A DNA stretch of 64,000 bases from Actinomadura terrae. GTDB lineage: Bacteria; Actinomycetota; Actinomycetes; Streptosporangiales; Streptosporangiaceae. The position numbers were made by a program, and so were the translations under genes. The notes below the pieces were generated by a model, which saw nothing but the letters and a program-made list of their open reading frames with translations, was not told the DNA's origin and made no database searches. Shown here piece after piece: positions 7,802 through 16,992 of the stretch. The stretch is taken from positions 682,001 through 746,000 of the forward strand of contig NZ_JAICDG010000003.1 in the NCBI RefSeq assembly GCF_022751215.1. Reading direction: 5' to 3'. Numbering within the stretch: position 1 is the stretch's first letter; the number at the start of each line of letters is the position of its first letter.

Positions 7802-8349
7802 GGCTGCCGGTCGGCCGGAGGCACACCGAGATCAGCCGGGGTGTGCACAGCGCGATGACGATCGCGATGCGCGCGGACGCGCACGCGATCGACGCCGTCC
7901 TCGTGGAAGGCGGACGGCTCGACCCGCGCAGCCGGAAGTTCGTCGGCCAGGCGCTCGCCTGCGGCGCCGCGATGACGCGCGTGCTCGCGGCGCACCGCCC
8001 CCGCGACGACTCCTACGGCCGCGAGATCTGCCTCGGCTGCGGCACCCCCGACTGCCAGACGCTGCGGGGCGTCGACCACGTCCTCGCCGCCTACTCGGTG
8101 CGGCCGGTGGCAGTCGACCGCGCGGAGGCATGGCGCCGCGCGGACGCCTGCCTCCGCCACGATGGTCGTCCGGTGCCGCTGGCGGTCGAGGAGTTCCCCG
8201 CCGGGTTCGTCGCCCGTCCCGTCGAGATGGCGGCCGGAGGCACCTGCCTGCTGGTCGTGGACCGCTTTACCGGTGTCCTCAGCCGCTGGCCGCTGATGCC
8301 CTTCGAGACGCTGGTCGGCAAGTACGAGCGCTACCGCGCGGGGGGCTAG
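7798..8349 (+). CDS. Unrecognised protein with CxxC cluster; C-terminus resembles the YrhB/Imm35 type
   Basis: 183 residues, starting at a GTG that overlaps the previous stop. A Cys-rich motif, ICLGCGTPDC, may bind metal. The C-terminal part (VDRFTGVLSRWPLMP and then KYERY) resembles the YrhB/Imm35 immunity fold, which I offer only as a possibility. Translational coupling to the RsbW-like ATPase suggests the two proteins act together. Its 3' end overlaps the 3' end of the convergent S-4TM gene by four bases, so the genes are tightly packed. Confidence 0.6.
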   Translation: MRLPVGRRHTEISRGVHSAMTIAMRADAHAIDAVLVEGGRLDPRSRKFVGQALACGAAMTRVLAAHRPRDDSYGREICLGCGTPDCQTLRGVDHVLAAYSVRPVAVDRAEAWRRADACLRHDGRPVPLAVEEFPAGFVARPVEMAAGGTCLLVVDRFTGVLSRWPLMPFETLVGKYERYRAGG

Positions 8350-9245
8350 GCACCCGGCAGGGCGGCCGCCAGCTCTCTCATGGATTCCTGGAAGTCCTGG
8401 CGGTCGCGGGCCCGGAACCGGGAGAAGAACCAGTTCGGGACGCGCGACTGGGCGACACGTGTGCGGTAGACCGCGTCCTGGACCTGCCGCGCCAGCGTCA
8501 GCAGGTCGCGCGTCCGGGCGGGGCCGGCCCTGCCGGTGGTCCGGGCGAGGTGCTCGTGGACGAGGCGCAGCACCCGCTCCCGTTCGTCTGCGATCATCCG
8601 CTGGCCGCGCTGGGTGTCGATGCCCAGGAGCAGCACGCCGAGGGACGGCAGGTACCAGCGCAGGACCAGCTCGGTCAGGCCGAGGTCGGCGGCCACGCCG
8701 ACGAGCAGGCCCATCGCCGCCCATCCCGCGGTGGCGCCCGCCACGGTCGTGGCGTACCGGCGCCGGACGCGGGCGCCCCAGCCGAGGTTCTGGTGCTGGC
8801 AGCCGAGGACATCGAACGGCCTCGGCAGATCCGGGATCTCGTAGTAGTCGCGCAACGGCCCGTCGTCGCCACGGAACCTGCGGTTCAGCCGGCTCACCTC
8901 GTGCGCGGGCACCTCGTCCCCGGCGATGACGCGGTTCCAGGGGATCAGGAACAGCCGCACGTCGAACATCTCCTGGAGCAGCGCGGCCCTGCGCAGTTCG
9001 CCGTCCGCCCAGAAGGACGCCCCGGCCGAGTACGCCAGGGCCCAGAGCGCCCCCAGGACGCTCACCCAGGGGAGGCTGCCGGTGAACGAGGCGAGGAGGC
9101 CCAGCGCCGCCATCGCCATCGCGGCGGCCATCCGCAGGGCGTTCAGCCTCCGGACCCGGGCATGCGACACCGACATGGCGCGCAGCAGTGCGAGGAGCGC
9201 GGGATCGTTCTGACGCTCCCTGAGCGTAGGTCTCCCTTCGGGCAC
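8346..9245 (-). CDS. S-4TM family predicted pore-forming effector
   Basis: 299 residues, starting at a GTG preceded by GGAGG five bases away. This start keeps the family's N-terminal RQN motif (LRERQNDPALLALL). Four membrane segments occur as two hairpins, at about 38-54 and 58-78, and at about 165-186 and 189-209. Between and after them lie family-like stretches: LFLIPWNR, IPDLPRPFDVL, and near the end VPNWFFSRFRARDRQDF. S-4TM proteins were predicted by comparative genomics to be membrane-perforating effectors of nucleotide- or NTPase-triggered conflict systems. It is transcribed divergently from the kinase-NB-ARC-WD40 gene across 216 bp, which makes that protein a likely sensor or controller. 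Pore formation is a family prediction, not something visible here. Confidence 0.85.
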   Translation of the reverse strand: MPEGRPTLRERQNDPALLALLRAMSVSHARVRRLNALRMAAAMAMAALGLLASFTGSLPWVSVLGALWALAYSAGASFWADGELRRAALLQEMFDVRLFLIPWNRVIAGDEVPAHEVSRLNRRFRGDDGPLRDYYEIPDLPRPFDVLGCQHQNLGWGARVRRRYATTVAGATAGWAAMGLLVGVAADLGLTELVLRWYLPSLGVLLLGIDTQRGQRMIADERERVLRLVHEHLARTTGRAGPARTRDLLTLARQVQDAVYRTRVAQSRVPNWFFSRFRARDRQDFQESMRELAAALPGA

Positions 9246-9461
9246 CGTGGCCTCCGGAGATGGATGTCCCCATGCCCATGGTCGCTCCCCAGGACACCAT
9301 GGCGGGACGTACGCGAATGCGTCACGCAACACAACATGTGCTGTGGATCTCGGATATGGGTAGGGAGCGGGCTGGGTCGGCAGGTTCGGGGTGCCTCCAC
9401 GCCGCCCTGCCCGGAGGCGGAGGTCGGTGCCCGCCTCGTGATCTCGCCCTGTGGAGGGCCG

Positions 9462-12400
9462 GTGGGAACCGCGTCGCGGACGACGGCCGACGACCTTGAG
9501 GCGAGCTTCGACCGGGCGACCGCCCGTGCGCTCCGGCGCTGGGCGCGGAGCCTCAACCGGACGGTCACCGTACCGCGTCGCCCCTGGCGAGGTGCGGGGC
9601 ACTCCGGAGCCCTCCTCGCCGCCGTCATCCTCGGGTCGGCCGAGCCGGCCGCCGCGCGGCGGCCGGAGAAGCTCATCGTCAAGGTGTGCCCGCGCGCGCT
9701 GTCGGAGGAGGAGACGCGGCGGCACGAGCACGCGTGGCAGTCGCATCCCGCGTTCGCCGAACGGCACCTGGTACGCCAGCCGTACGCGCCGCACCCGATC
9801 GGCGACGGCCGCTCCCTGATGTTCCAGCGGATCGCCGGCCGCCTGGAGGAGATCGCGCCGCTCAGCCTCCTCGGTGCCGAACGGCGCCCGGTCCTGCTCC
9901 GCCGGACGACCCGGGTCGTCCTCGACGAATGGAACGGGGCCGGGCCGCTGCTGGCGTGCGCCGACGCCGACGCCTACCTGCGGGCCGAGACCTGCCACTC
10001 CGCGAACGACGACACCTGGTTGGACGAGGTCGGCCTGTCGGACAGGGACAGCGCCTGGATCTCCATGGGAACCGGTGGCGTCGCCCCCAACCCGATCCAC
10101 CTGCTCGGCCCGGACTCGGTCATCGCCGGTCTCCAGATCGACTACCTTCAGGGCCACGCTCACGGAGATCTGCACCTCGCGAACGTTCTGGCGCCCGTGT
10201 CCACGGGCCGGCGGTCCCGGCTCTCCGAACTGCGGTTCATCGATCTGTCGGCCTACGCGCCGGACGCCCCGCTCACCCGTGACCCGGTCACGCTGATGCT
10301 GTCGGCCCTGCTCCCGGTCGTCGGTGCCCTGCCTGAGGACCAGGCCGAGGAACTGCTTCGGCACGTGGTCTCGCCACGGCGTGCCTTCCCGGCGCTGCTG
10401 CCCGCCGCCTACGCCGATGCCGTCTGGGCGATCTACGAACCGGGGATGGCCTTCGCCGGGTCCCTCGGCGACGAGTGGCGGGCCCAGTACCTGCTCTCGG
10501 TGACCGCCCACGCGCTGGTGCACAGTACCTACGACAACGCCGGCGCGGCCGGCCGCTGGTGGTTCGTCCGGCTCGCCGCCGGCGCCGCGTCCGCGTTCGC
10601 CGCCGCGAACGATCTCGTTCCGCCGCACTACGCGCCCGGCGTCGAACCGCCCCCGGTCGACGGTGCCGGGCGACGAGCCGGGCACGGCGCCACATCCCGG
10701 ACCGGGCGCGACGACGCGCCGCCGGTGCCGGACACATTGATCATGTTGCCGCCCTACCCTGGGCCGGTGATCGAGCGGATGGAGCTGATCGAGCAGGTCA
10801 TCGCGGTGTTGCGGGAGCCGGCGCGCAACGTCGTCGAGGTCGGCGCGGTCCTGGAGGGGACGGGCGGGTTCGGCAAGACGGTTCTCGCCCAGCAGGTGTG
10901 CCGTCGCGAGGAGGTCGCACAGCTCTTCCCGGACGGCGTCCTGTGGGTGGACGTCGGGGAGCAGCTCGCCGGCGCCGACCTCGCGGCCAAGATCAACGAT
11001 CTGGCGGAGCTGGTGGGCGGGCACCGTCCGACGTTCGCGGTGCCGGAGGTCGCCGGCGACCACCTCGGCCGCGTCATCGGCGACCGGGCGATGCTGCTGG
11101 TCGTCGACGACGTGTGGACCGCGGCGCAGCTCCGGCCCTTCCTCTACGGTGCGCCGCGCTGCGTCCGCCTCGTCACCACCAGGAACAGGGCCGTGATCCC
11201 GCAGGAGGCCCGCGCCGTCGCGGTCGGGCAGATGGAGCCCGCCGAGGCCGCCGACCTGCTGACCACCGGCCTCCCCGGGTTGGGGGCCCGTGACCTGGAG
11301 GACCTGCTGCGGATGACCGGCCGCTGGCCGCTGCTGCTGTCGCTCGTCAACCGGGCGGTCCGGCAGGCGGTCAGGGACGGTGCCGCCGAGGCCGACGCCG
11401 CCCGCGAGGTCGTGGCGCGGTTACGGGCCGGCGGTCCGTCCGCACTCGACCTGACCAGTGCCGACGACCGCCGTTTCGCGGTGCGCGCCACGATGGAGGT
11501 CGGGCTCGCCCGCCTTCCCAGCGAGCGCCTCGACCGCCTCCTCGAACTGTCGATCTTCAGTGAGGACACCGAGATCCCCCTCCGCGTCCTCGAACCGTAC
11601 TGGCACGTGACCGGCGGCCTCGACGCCGCGGAGACCGCCCACCTGTGCCGGACGTTCGCCGACCTCTCGCTGGTGTCGCTCCGCCAAGGCGCGGGCCCGT
11701 CTCCCGCGAAGGGGCGTCACCCCGCCCTCCCCGGAACGTCCTCGACCGTGCGCCTTCACGACGTGGTCCGCGCCTACCTACGTGCCCGCACCGGGCAGGA
11801 GAGGCTGGTCGCGCACAACAAGGCGTTTCTGGACGCTATGAGAACGTGGACGGAGAACAGCGCCGGCGGAGCGACCGCATGGTGGACGCTGCCGGACGAC
11901 TTGGCCTACCTCTGGCGGTCCCTCCCCTACCATCTCGCGGAGGCCGGGCTGCGCGACGAACTCGCGGCGCTCGTCACCGACGTCCGCTATGTCACCGCGA
12001 AGCTTCGGCTGCTCGGACCGGTGCCGGTGGAGGCGGACCTCGCCCTCGGTGCCGGCCCGGTCGCGCGGGAACTGCTGTGGGGGTTGCAGCGCTCCTCGCA
12101 CCTCCTCGCCGCCACCGACCCGCCGCACGCCGTGGGCGACATCCTCCTCAGCAGGCTCGGCCGGATCGCGGGGCTCGGAGCGGAGCCTCCTCCGGGTCGG
12201 CGGATCGAGGCGGTGTGGCCGCCGCCCGACCTTCCCCATCCCGCGCTCCGCCGTATCATTCACGGCCACACCGCGCCGCTCGGCGCGTGCGCGCTGAGCC
12301 TGGACGGAGAGCGGCTCGTCACCGCCGGCGACGACGCCGTCCGTGTCTGGGACATGGTGACGGGGCGGCTCCTGCACGTCCTCGACGGGCACGCCGGGCC

Positions 12401-14864
12401 GGTCCTGTCTTGCGCGATCGCCCCGGACGGCACGTGGGCCGCGACGACCGGCGACGACGGCACCGTCCGGCTGTGGGACCTCACCACCGGGACCGAGCGC
12501 GCCGTCCTGGCCGGCCACCGGGGGGTCGTCCGGCGGTGCGCCGTCAGCCCCGACGGCACCTGGCTCGCGAGCGCCGGCGACGACCATCTCGTGCGGCTGT
12601 GGGACGCCGCGACCGGCGGCGAGCGACTCAGGCTCGCGGGCCACACCGGCGCCGTCCGCGGCTGCGCCATCGGCGGCGACGGACGGACGGTGGTCAGCGC
12701 CGGCGGTGACGGTACGGTCCGCGTGTGGGACGCCGAAAACGGCCGCTCCCTCGCCGTCGTCGGCGCGCACGCGGGCGCCGTCCGGTCCTGTGCCGCCAGC
12801 CGGGACGGCACCTGGGCCGCCAGTTCCGGGGGAGACGGCGTCCTGCGGCGCAGCCCGATCCGGCCGGGCGGCCCCGAGCTCACCATGACGGGCCACCGCG
12901 GGTCGGTGCGCTGCTGCGCGATCAGCCCTGATGACACCCTCATCGTCAGCGGCGGTGGCGACGGCACGGTCCGGCTCTGGGACGCCGCCACCGGCCGCGC
13001 GCTGGCCGTCCTGACCGGACACGACGCGGCCGTCCGCGGCTGCGCCGTCAGCGAGGACGGCGCGTGGCTCGTCACCGTCGGAGAGGATCGCACGATCCGC
13101 ACCTGGGACGTCCGCCGCGCCCTCGACGCGCCGGCCCCCGAGCAGCCGAGGCGCGCCGTCGTCCGCGCCTGCGCCGCGTTCCCGGCGCAGGACCGGCTGG
13201 TCACCGGGAGCACCGACGGCGGCGTCCGGCTCTGGGACGTGAACGACGGGCGGCTCCTGCGCGCCCTCTCGGGACATGACTCGACCGTCCGGTGCTGCGC
13301 GGTGAGCCGCGACGGCGCGCGCGTCGCAACCGGCGGCGACGACCGGCTGATCCGGTTGTGGGCGCCCGCGACCGGCACGGCGTTGGGGATCCTCAGCGGG
13401 CACGGCGCGGCCGTCCGTGACTGCGCCTTCGGTCCCGACGGGTCATGGCTCGTCAGCGTCGCCTCGGACGGGGTGATCCGGGTCTGGAAGGTCGCCTCCG
13501 GGCACCTCCTGCGCGAGTTCGGCCACCCGGGTGTGGCGATCTGGTCGTGCGCCCTCTCGCCGGACGGCGACTGGCTCGCGACCGTCGGGGACGACTCGCT
13601 GCTGCGCCTGTGGGATCCGTCGTCCGGCGTCCCGCGCGCGGAACTTCCCGGGCACCGCGGGACGACGCTGGCGTGCGCGGCCGGGCCCGACGGGACCTGG
13701 GTGGCCACCGGCGGCAACGACCACCGCGTCCGGTTCTGGGATGTGGCCGCCCGCCGGGAGCGGGCCGTGCTGGAAGGACACGAGGCGTGGCTCAACGCCT
13801 GCTGTGTCAGTCCCGGCGGCGGCTGGGCCGCGAGCGCGGGCTACGACCCGTCCATCCGTGTGTGGGACGTCGAGCAGGAGGCCGGCCTTCGCGAACTGAC
13901 CGGGCATTCCGGAGTGATCTGGGCGCTTGCGTCCGGTGGCACCGACGACTGGCTCGCGAGCGCCGCCGGCGACGAGACGATCCGGATCTGGGACGTGGCC
14001 ACCGGCCGGACCCGGACGGTCATCGATGTCAACGCGGCGGCCGTCCGTGACTGCGCGGTGTCCCCGGACGGCCGGTGGGCTGTCTGCGTCGGAGGAGGCG
14101 GTCGTGCGTACCGGCTGGATCTCGGCAGCGGAGAACGTGTCGATCTGCCACCCGGCGGTCCCGTCGCCTACAACGCCTGCGCGATCAGTCCTGACGGGCG
14201 GGGCGTGGCCATCGCCGGTGAGGACGGCCGCGTCGTGGTCCACGATCCGTCCACCGGCGCGGCCCGCCTCGTCCTGCGGCATCCCGGGGCGGTCCTGTCC
14301 TGTGCCTTCGCCCCGGACGGCTCGTGGCTCGCCACGTCCGGCGGCGACGGCTCCACGGTCCTCTGGAGCCTGCCGGGAGGGCGGGAGCGCGCACGGTTGA
14401 CGGGCCACCACGGCTGGGTGCGTTCGTGCGCAATCGCCCCGGACGGCACCTGGCTCGCGACCGCAGCCGACGACGGGACCGTCCGCGTATGGGACGTGCG
14501 CGGCGCGACGTCGCGACTGACCCTTCGCCATGACGGGGTCCGCTCCTGTGCCGTCGCTCCGGGAGGGGACTGGATCGCCAGCGCCGGGGACGGCGCGACA
14601 CGCCTCTGGGATCCGTCCGCGGGGAACCTGCTTCGCGAGCTCCCGGCGTCCGGGAGCGTCCTGGCCTGCCCTGTGAGCGACGACGGCCGTCTGCTCGCCG
14701 CCGTCGTCGCGGACGGCTCGATCGACGTGTGGGACGCCGACCATCGGAGGGTCACCGCCATGAGGACGGAGCGTCCGTTGCGAGGGGCCGCGTGGATACC
14801 AAGGTCGCACGAGTTGTGCGCGATAGGGGACGCCGGTGTCTATCGATACAAAATTACGACATAG
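9462..14864 (+). CDS. Kinase-like / NB-ARC STAND ATPase / WD40 protein (bacterial NLR-like)
   Basis: An 1800-residue three-part protein, read from the GTG at 9462 with GGAGGG just upstream. Residues ~40-420 are an aminoglycoside-phosphotransferase-type kinase fold: GHSGALLAAV loop, EKLIVKV lysine, catalytic HGDLHLAN near 235-242, and metal-binding FIDLS near 258. Residues ~440-720 are an NB-ARC ATPase with Walker A GTGGFGKT (~466-473) and Walker B LLVVDDVW (~545-552). A helical linker follows. From ~934 to the end there are about 21 WD40 repeats, enough for three seven-bladed propellers. STAND ATPases of this design oligomerise when the repeat domain senses a trigger. The divergent S-4TM gene is a likely output, and mcrBC begins 40 bp downstream. 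Role in phage defence is inferred from architecture and location. Confidence 0.9.
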   Translation: MGTASRTTADDLEASFDRATARALRRWARSLNRTVTVPRRPWRGAGHSGALLAAVILGSAEPAAARRPEKLIVKVCPRALSEEETRRHEHAWQSHPAFAERHLVRQPYAPHPIGDGRSLMFQRIAGRLEEIAPLSLLGAERRPVLLRRTTRVVLDEWNGAGPLLACADADAYLRAETCHSANDDTWLDEVGLSDRDSAWISMGTGGVAPNPIHLLGPDSVIAGLQIDYLQGHAHGDLHLANVLAPVSTGRRSRLSELRFIDLSAYAPDAPLTRDPVTLMLSALLPVVGALPEDQAEELLRHVVSPRRAFPALLPAAYADAVWAIYEPGMAFAGSLGDEWRAQYLLSVTAHALVHSTYDNAGAAGRWWFVRLAAGAASAFAAANDLVPPHYAPGVEPPPVDGAGRRAGHGATSRTGRDDAPPVPDTLIMLPPYPGPVIERMELIEQVIAVLREPARNVVEVGAVLEGTGGFGKTVLAQQVCRREEVAQLFPDGVLWVDVGEQLAGADLAAKINDLAELVGGHRPTFAVPEVAGDHLGRVIGDRAMLLVVDDVWTAAQLRPFLYGAPRCVRLVTTRNRAVIPQEARAVAVGQMEPAEAADLLTTGLPGLGARDLEDLLRMTGRWPLLLSLVNRAVRQAVRDGAAEADAAREVVARLRAGGPSALDLTSADDRRFAVRATMEVGLARLPSERLDRLLELSIFSEDTEIPLRVLEPYWHVTGGLDAAETAHLCRTFADLSLVSLRQGAGPSPAKGRHPALPGTSSTVRLHDVVRAYLRARTGQERLVAHNKAFLDAMRTWTENSAGGATAWWTLPDDLAYLWRSLPYHLAEAGLRDELAALVTDVRYVTAKLRLLGPVPVEADLALGAGPVARELLWGLQRSSHLLAATDPPHAVGDILLSRLGRIAGLGAEPPPGRRIEAVWPPPDLPHPALRRIIHGHTAPLGACALSLDGERLVTAGDDAVRVWDMVTGRLLHVLDGHAGPVLSCAIAPDGTWAATTGDDGTVRLWDLTTGTERAVLAGHRGVVRRCAVSPDGTWLASAGDDHLVRLWDAATGGERLRLAGHTGAVRGCAIGGDGRTVVSAGGDGTVRVWDAENGRSLAVVGAHAGAVRSCAASRDGTWAASSGGDGVLRRSPIRPGGPELTMTGHRGSVRCCAISPDDTLIVSGGGDGTVRLWDAATGRALAVLTGHDAAVRGCAVSEDGAWLVTVGEDRTIRTWDVRRALDAPAPEQPRRAVVRACAAFPAQDRLVTGSTDGGVRLWDVNDGRLLRALSGHDSTVRCCAVSRDGARVATGGDDRLIRLWAPATGTALGILSGHGAAVRDCAFGPDGSWLVSVASDGVIRVWKVASGHLLREFGHPGVAIWSCALSPDGDWLATVGDDSLLRLWDPSSGVPRAELPGHRGTTLACAAGPDGTWVATGGNDHRVRFWDVAARRERAVLEGHEAWLNACCVSPGGGWAASAGYDPSIRVWDVEQEAGLRELTGHSGVIWALASGGTDDWLASAAGDETIRIWDVATGRTRTVIDVNAAAVRDCAVSPDGRWAVCVGGGGRAYRLDLGSGERVDLPPGGPVAYNACAISPDGRGVAIAGEDGRVVVHDPSTGAARLVLRHPGAVLSCAFAPDGSWLATSGGDGSTVLWSLPGGRERARLTGHHGWVRSCAIAPDGTWLATAADDGTVRVWDVRGATSRLTLRHDGVRSCAVAPGGDWIASAGDGATRLWDPSAGNLLRELPASGSVLACPVSDDGRLLAAVVADGSIDVWDADHRRVTAMRTERPLRGAAWIPRSHELCAIGDAGVYRYKITT

Positions 14865-14904
14865 TAATTCGAAATAGTAGAAAACGCTAGATGACTGGAA
14901 TGTC

Positions 14905-16992
14905 ATGGGGGTATCTGACAGCCTCGATCACGTGACCAGTCGAGCCGAGACCACCGCGGACATGGCCTTCGTCGCCGTGCGACTCCTGACGGACCTCCCC
15001 CCGCATGCGCCCGCCGCGGGCGTTGCCTACGGTGACCTGCGCACCCGGCTCTTCGAGGCGATTCCCGACCTCGCGTCGCGCTGGAGGGAAATGGTAGGGG
15101 ACGGCTGGGAGGACGTCTCGTATACCGAGTTGCAGTGGGCGAGCATCAGTCTGGTGAAGGCCGGGTGGCTGGGCAAGCGTGGCCGGAAATGGTATCCGAC
15201 CGGGCTGGGGCGTGCCGCTCTCGCCGAGTTCCCCGATGCCACGGCGTTCTTCGCCGAAGCGAACCGGGCCTACGGGTACTGGGATCGCAACAAGGCCCGC
15301 TTCCAGACCGCGACTAGTTACGCGGAGGCGCTGCCGGAAGGCCGGTGGGCCTCGATCGCGGACATCGCGTCGGAGACGGGCATCACGACGGCCGCGCTCG
15401 TCCGCGTGCTTCTGGGAACCCGCCCAGAGGGGTGGTACAGGCTGCTCGCCGCCGATGGGTCCCTTCCGCGCGAGGCACATCTCACCGGGCCCGAACGAGC
15501 GGAGTGGCTCGCCCTGCTGGAAGAGGAGGGGGTTCCCTCCCCGGACGGGCGGGCTGATCCGCAGCGCCGCATGGTGCCTTCCGACCTGCAATTGAAGGTC
15601 GCCTCCGGCGATGAGGCGCGGGCGCGGCGCGCCTGGCTCGTCCGTGCCTCCAACGTTCCCAGCGGCGACCTGATCACGGACGTGTGGCTCCCCGAGAAGG
15701 TGTGCTCCCTGTCCGCGGCTCGGTTGAGCGACCTGCCGCCCGGTGCCTCGCGGCAGCGGGTCGCCGAGACGGTACGGGAGGACTACTCCGGAACCGGCAC
15801 CAAGGACCAGGAGCGGCTCGTCGGGGAGTTCCACGCCTTCCTCTCCCGCATGGGGGAGAACGACATCGTCGTCACCAACGACGGCAGCAAGGTCTATCTG
15901 GGAGTGATCGCCGGCGGCCCGTCCTTCGTCAGCAGCGTGGGCAACCGCGCGAACCTCCAGCGGGCCGTGCGGTGGCGCAACCCGGATCGGCCGATCGACT
16001 ACGACGACCTTCCCGACGACTTCTCCGCGCTGGTGAGCAACCCCGACGCGGAGATCGTCGAACTCACCTCCTCGCTCTCGGAACTGGAGAAGCTGCTGGG
16101 AGAGCCCGTCGAGGTCGTCGAGCAGCCGATGCGGCTGCCCGACGCCACCGACGAACTCGCGCGAGACTTGCTGGTCGACCGCGAGTGGTTGCAGGAGTGC
16201 GTCGAACAGCTCCGCGAACGTCCCCAGCTCATCTTCTACGGACCTCCCGGCACCGGGAAGACGTACCTGGCGCGCCACCTCGCCCGGCACCTGACCTCGG
16301 GACGGCCGGAGGGCGTCCAGCTCGTCCAGTTCCATCCCGCCTACTCCTACGAGGACTTCTTCGAGGGCTACCGTCCCAAGCAGGCCGAGGACGGCACGAT
16401 CTCGTTCGACCTCGTGCGCGGGCCGTTCCGCAGGCTGGTCAGCGCCGCCCTCGCCCACCCGGGGCGTCCCTATGTCCTGATCATCGACGAGATCAACCGC
16501 GGCAACCTCGCGAAGATCTTCGGTGAGCTGTACTTCCTGCTGGAGTACCGCGACGAGCCGGTCAACCTGCTGTACGCCCCGGAGGAGGACCGCGGTTTCA
16601 CGCTGCCGCGCAACGTCCTCATCATCGGCACGATGAACACCGCCGACCGCTCCATCGCCCTCATCGACACGGCCATGCGGCGGCGCTTCTGGTTCACCGA
16701 GCTCCATCCCGACGAGCCGCCGACCCGCGACATGCTCGCCGAATGGCTCAGGAAGAAGGAGCTCACCGACGAGCCCGCGCGGCTGCTCGCCGAGCTCAAC
16801 CGTCGCATCGAGGACCGTGACTTCAAGATCGGCCCGTCCTACCTGATGCGTGAGAGCGCCGCCACCGAGGTTGGCCTGGCACGCGTCTGGCGAACCCAGA
16901 TCCTGCCGCTGCTGGCGGAGCACCACTACGGCGACGGTACCGACGTCGAGGCGAAGTATGGTCTCGACGCGCTGCGAAGGCGGCTCACGTGA
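14905..16992 (+). CDS. mcrB: McrB: GTP-driven motor of McrBC modified-DNA restriction
   Basis: 695 residues. The C-terminal AAA+ motor has the McrB hallmarks: Walker A GPPGTGKT at 446-453, Walker B LIIDEINR near 525-532, and the McrB signature MNTADRS at 577-583, followed by an MRRRF arginine segment. The N-terminal ~430 residues, which choose the DNA target in this family, are not the E. coli DUF3578 type. They begin with a winged-helix-like segment (ISLVKAGWLGKRGRKWYPT). McrB loads on DNA carrying modified bases and translocates until McrC cuts. The GTG of mcrC overlaps its stop by four bases. The ATG at 14905 has a weak ribosome site, and a second in-frame ATG at 14962 is possible. AT-rich spacer DNA separates it from the NB-ARC gene. 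Confidence 0.93.
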   Translation: MGVSDSLDHVTSRAETTADMAFVAVRLLTDLPPHAPAAGVAYGDLRTRLFEAIPDLASRWREMVGDGWEDVSYTELQWASISLVKAGWLGKRGRKWYPTGLGRAALAEFPDATAFFAEANRAYGYWDRNKARFQTATSYAEALPEGRWASIADIASETGITTAALVRVLLGTRPEGWYRLLAADGSLPREAHLTGPERAEWLALLEEEGVPSPDGRADPQRRMVPSDLQLKVASGDEARARRAWLVRASNVPSGDLITDVWLPEKVCSLSAARLSDLPPGASRQRVAETVREDYSGTGTKDQERLVGEFHAFLSRMGENDIVVTNDGSKVYLGVIAGGPSFVSSVGNRANLQRAVRWRNPDRPIDYDDLPDDFSALVSNPDAEIVELTSSLSELEKLLGEPVEVVEQPMRLPDATDELARDLLVDREWLQECVEQLRERPQLIFYGPPGTGKTYLARHLARHLTSGRPEGVQLVQFHPAYSYEDFFEGYRPKQAEDGTISFDLVRGPFRRLVSAALAHPGRPYVLIIDEINRGNLAKIFGELYFLLEYRDEPVNLLYAPEEDRGFTLPRNVLIIGTMNTADRSIALIDTAMRRRFWFTELHPDEPPTRDMLAEWLRKKELTDEPARLLAELNRRIEDRDFKIGPSYLMRESAATEVGLARVWRTQILPLLAEHHYGDGTDVEAKYGLDALRRRLT

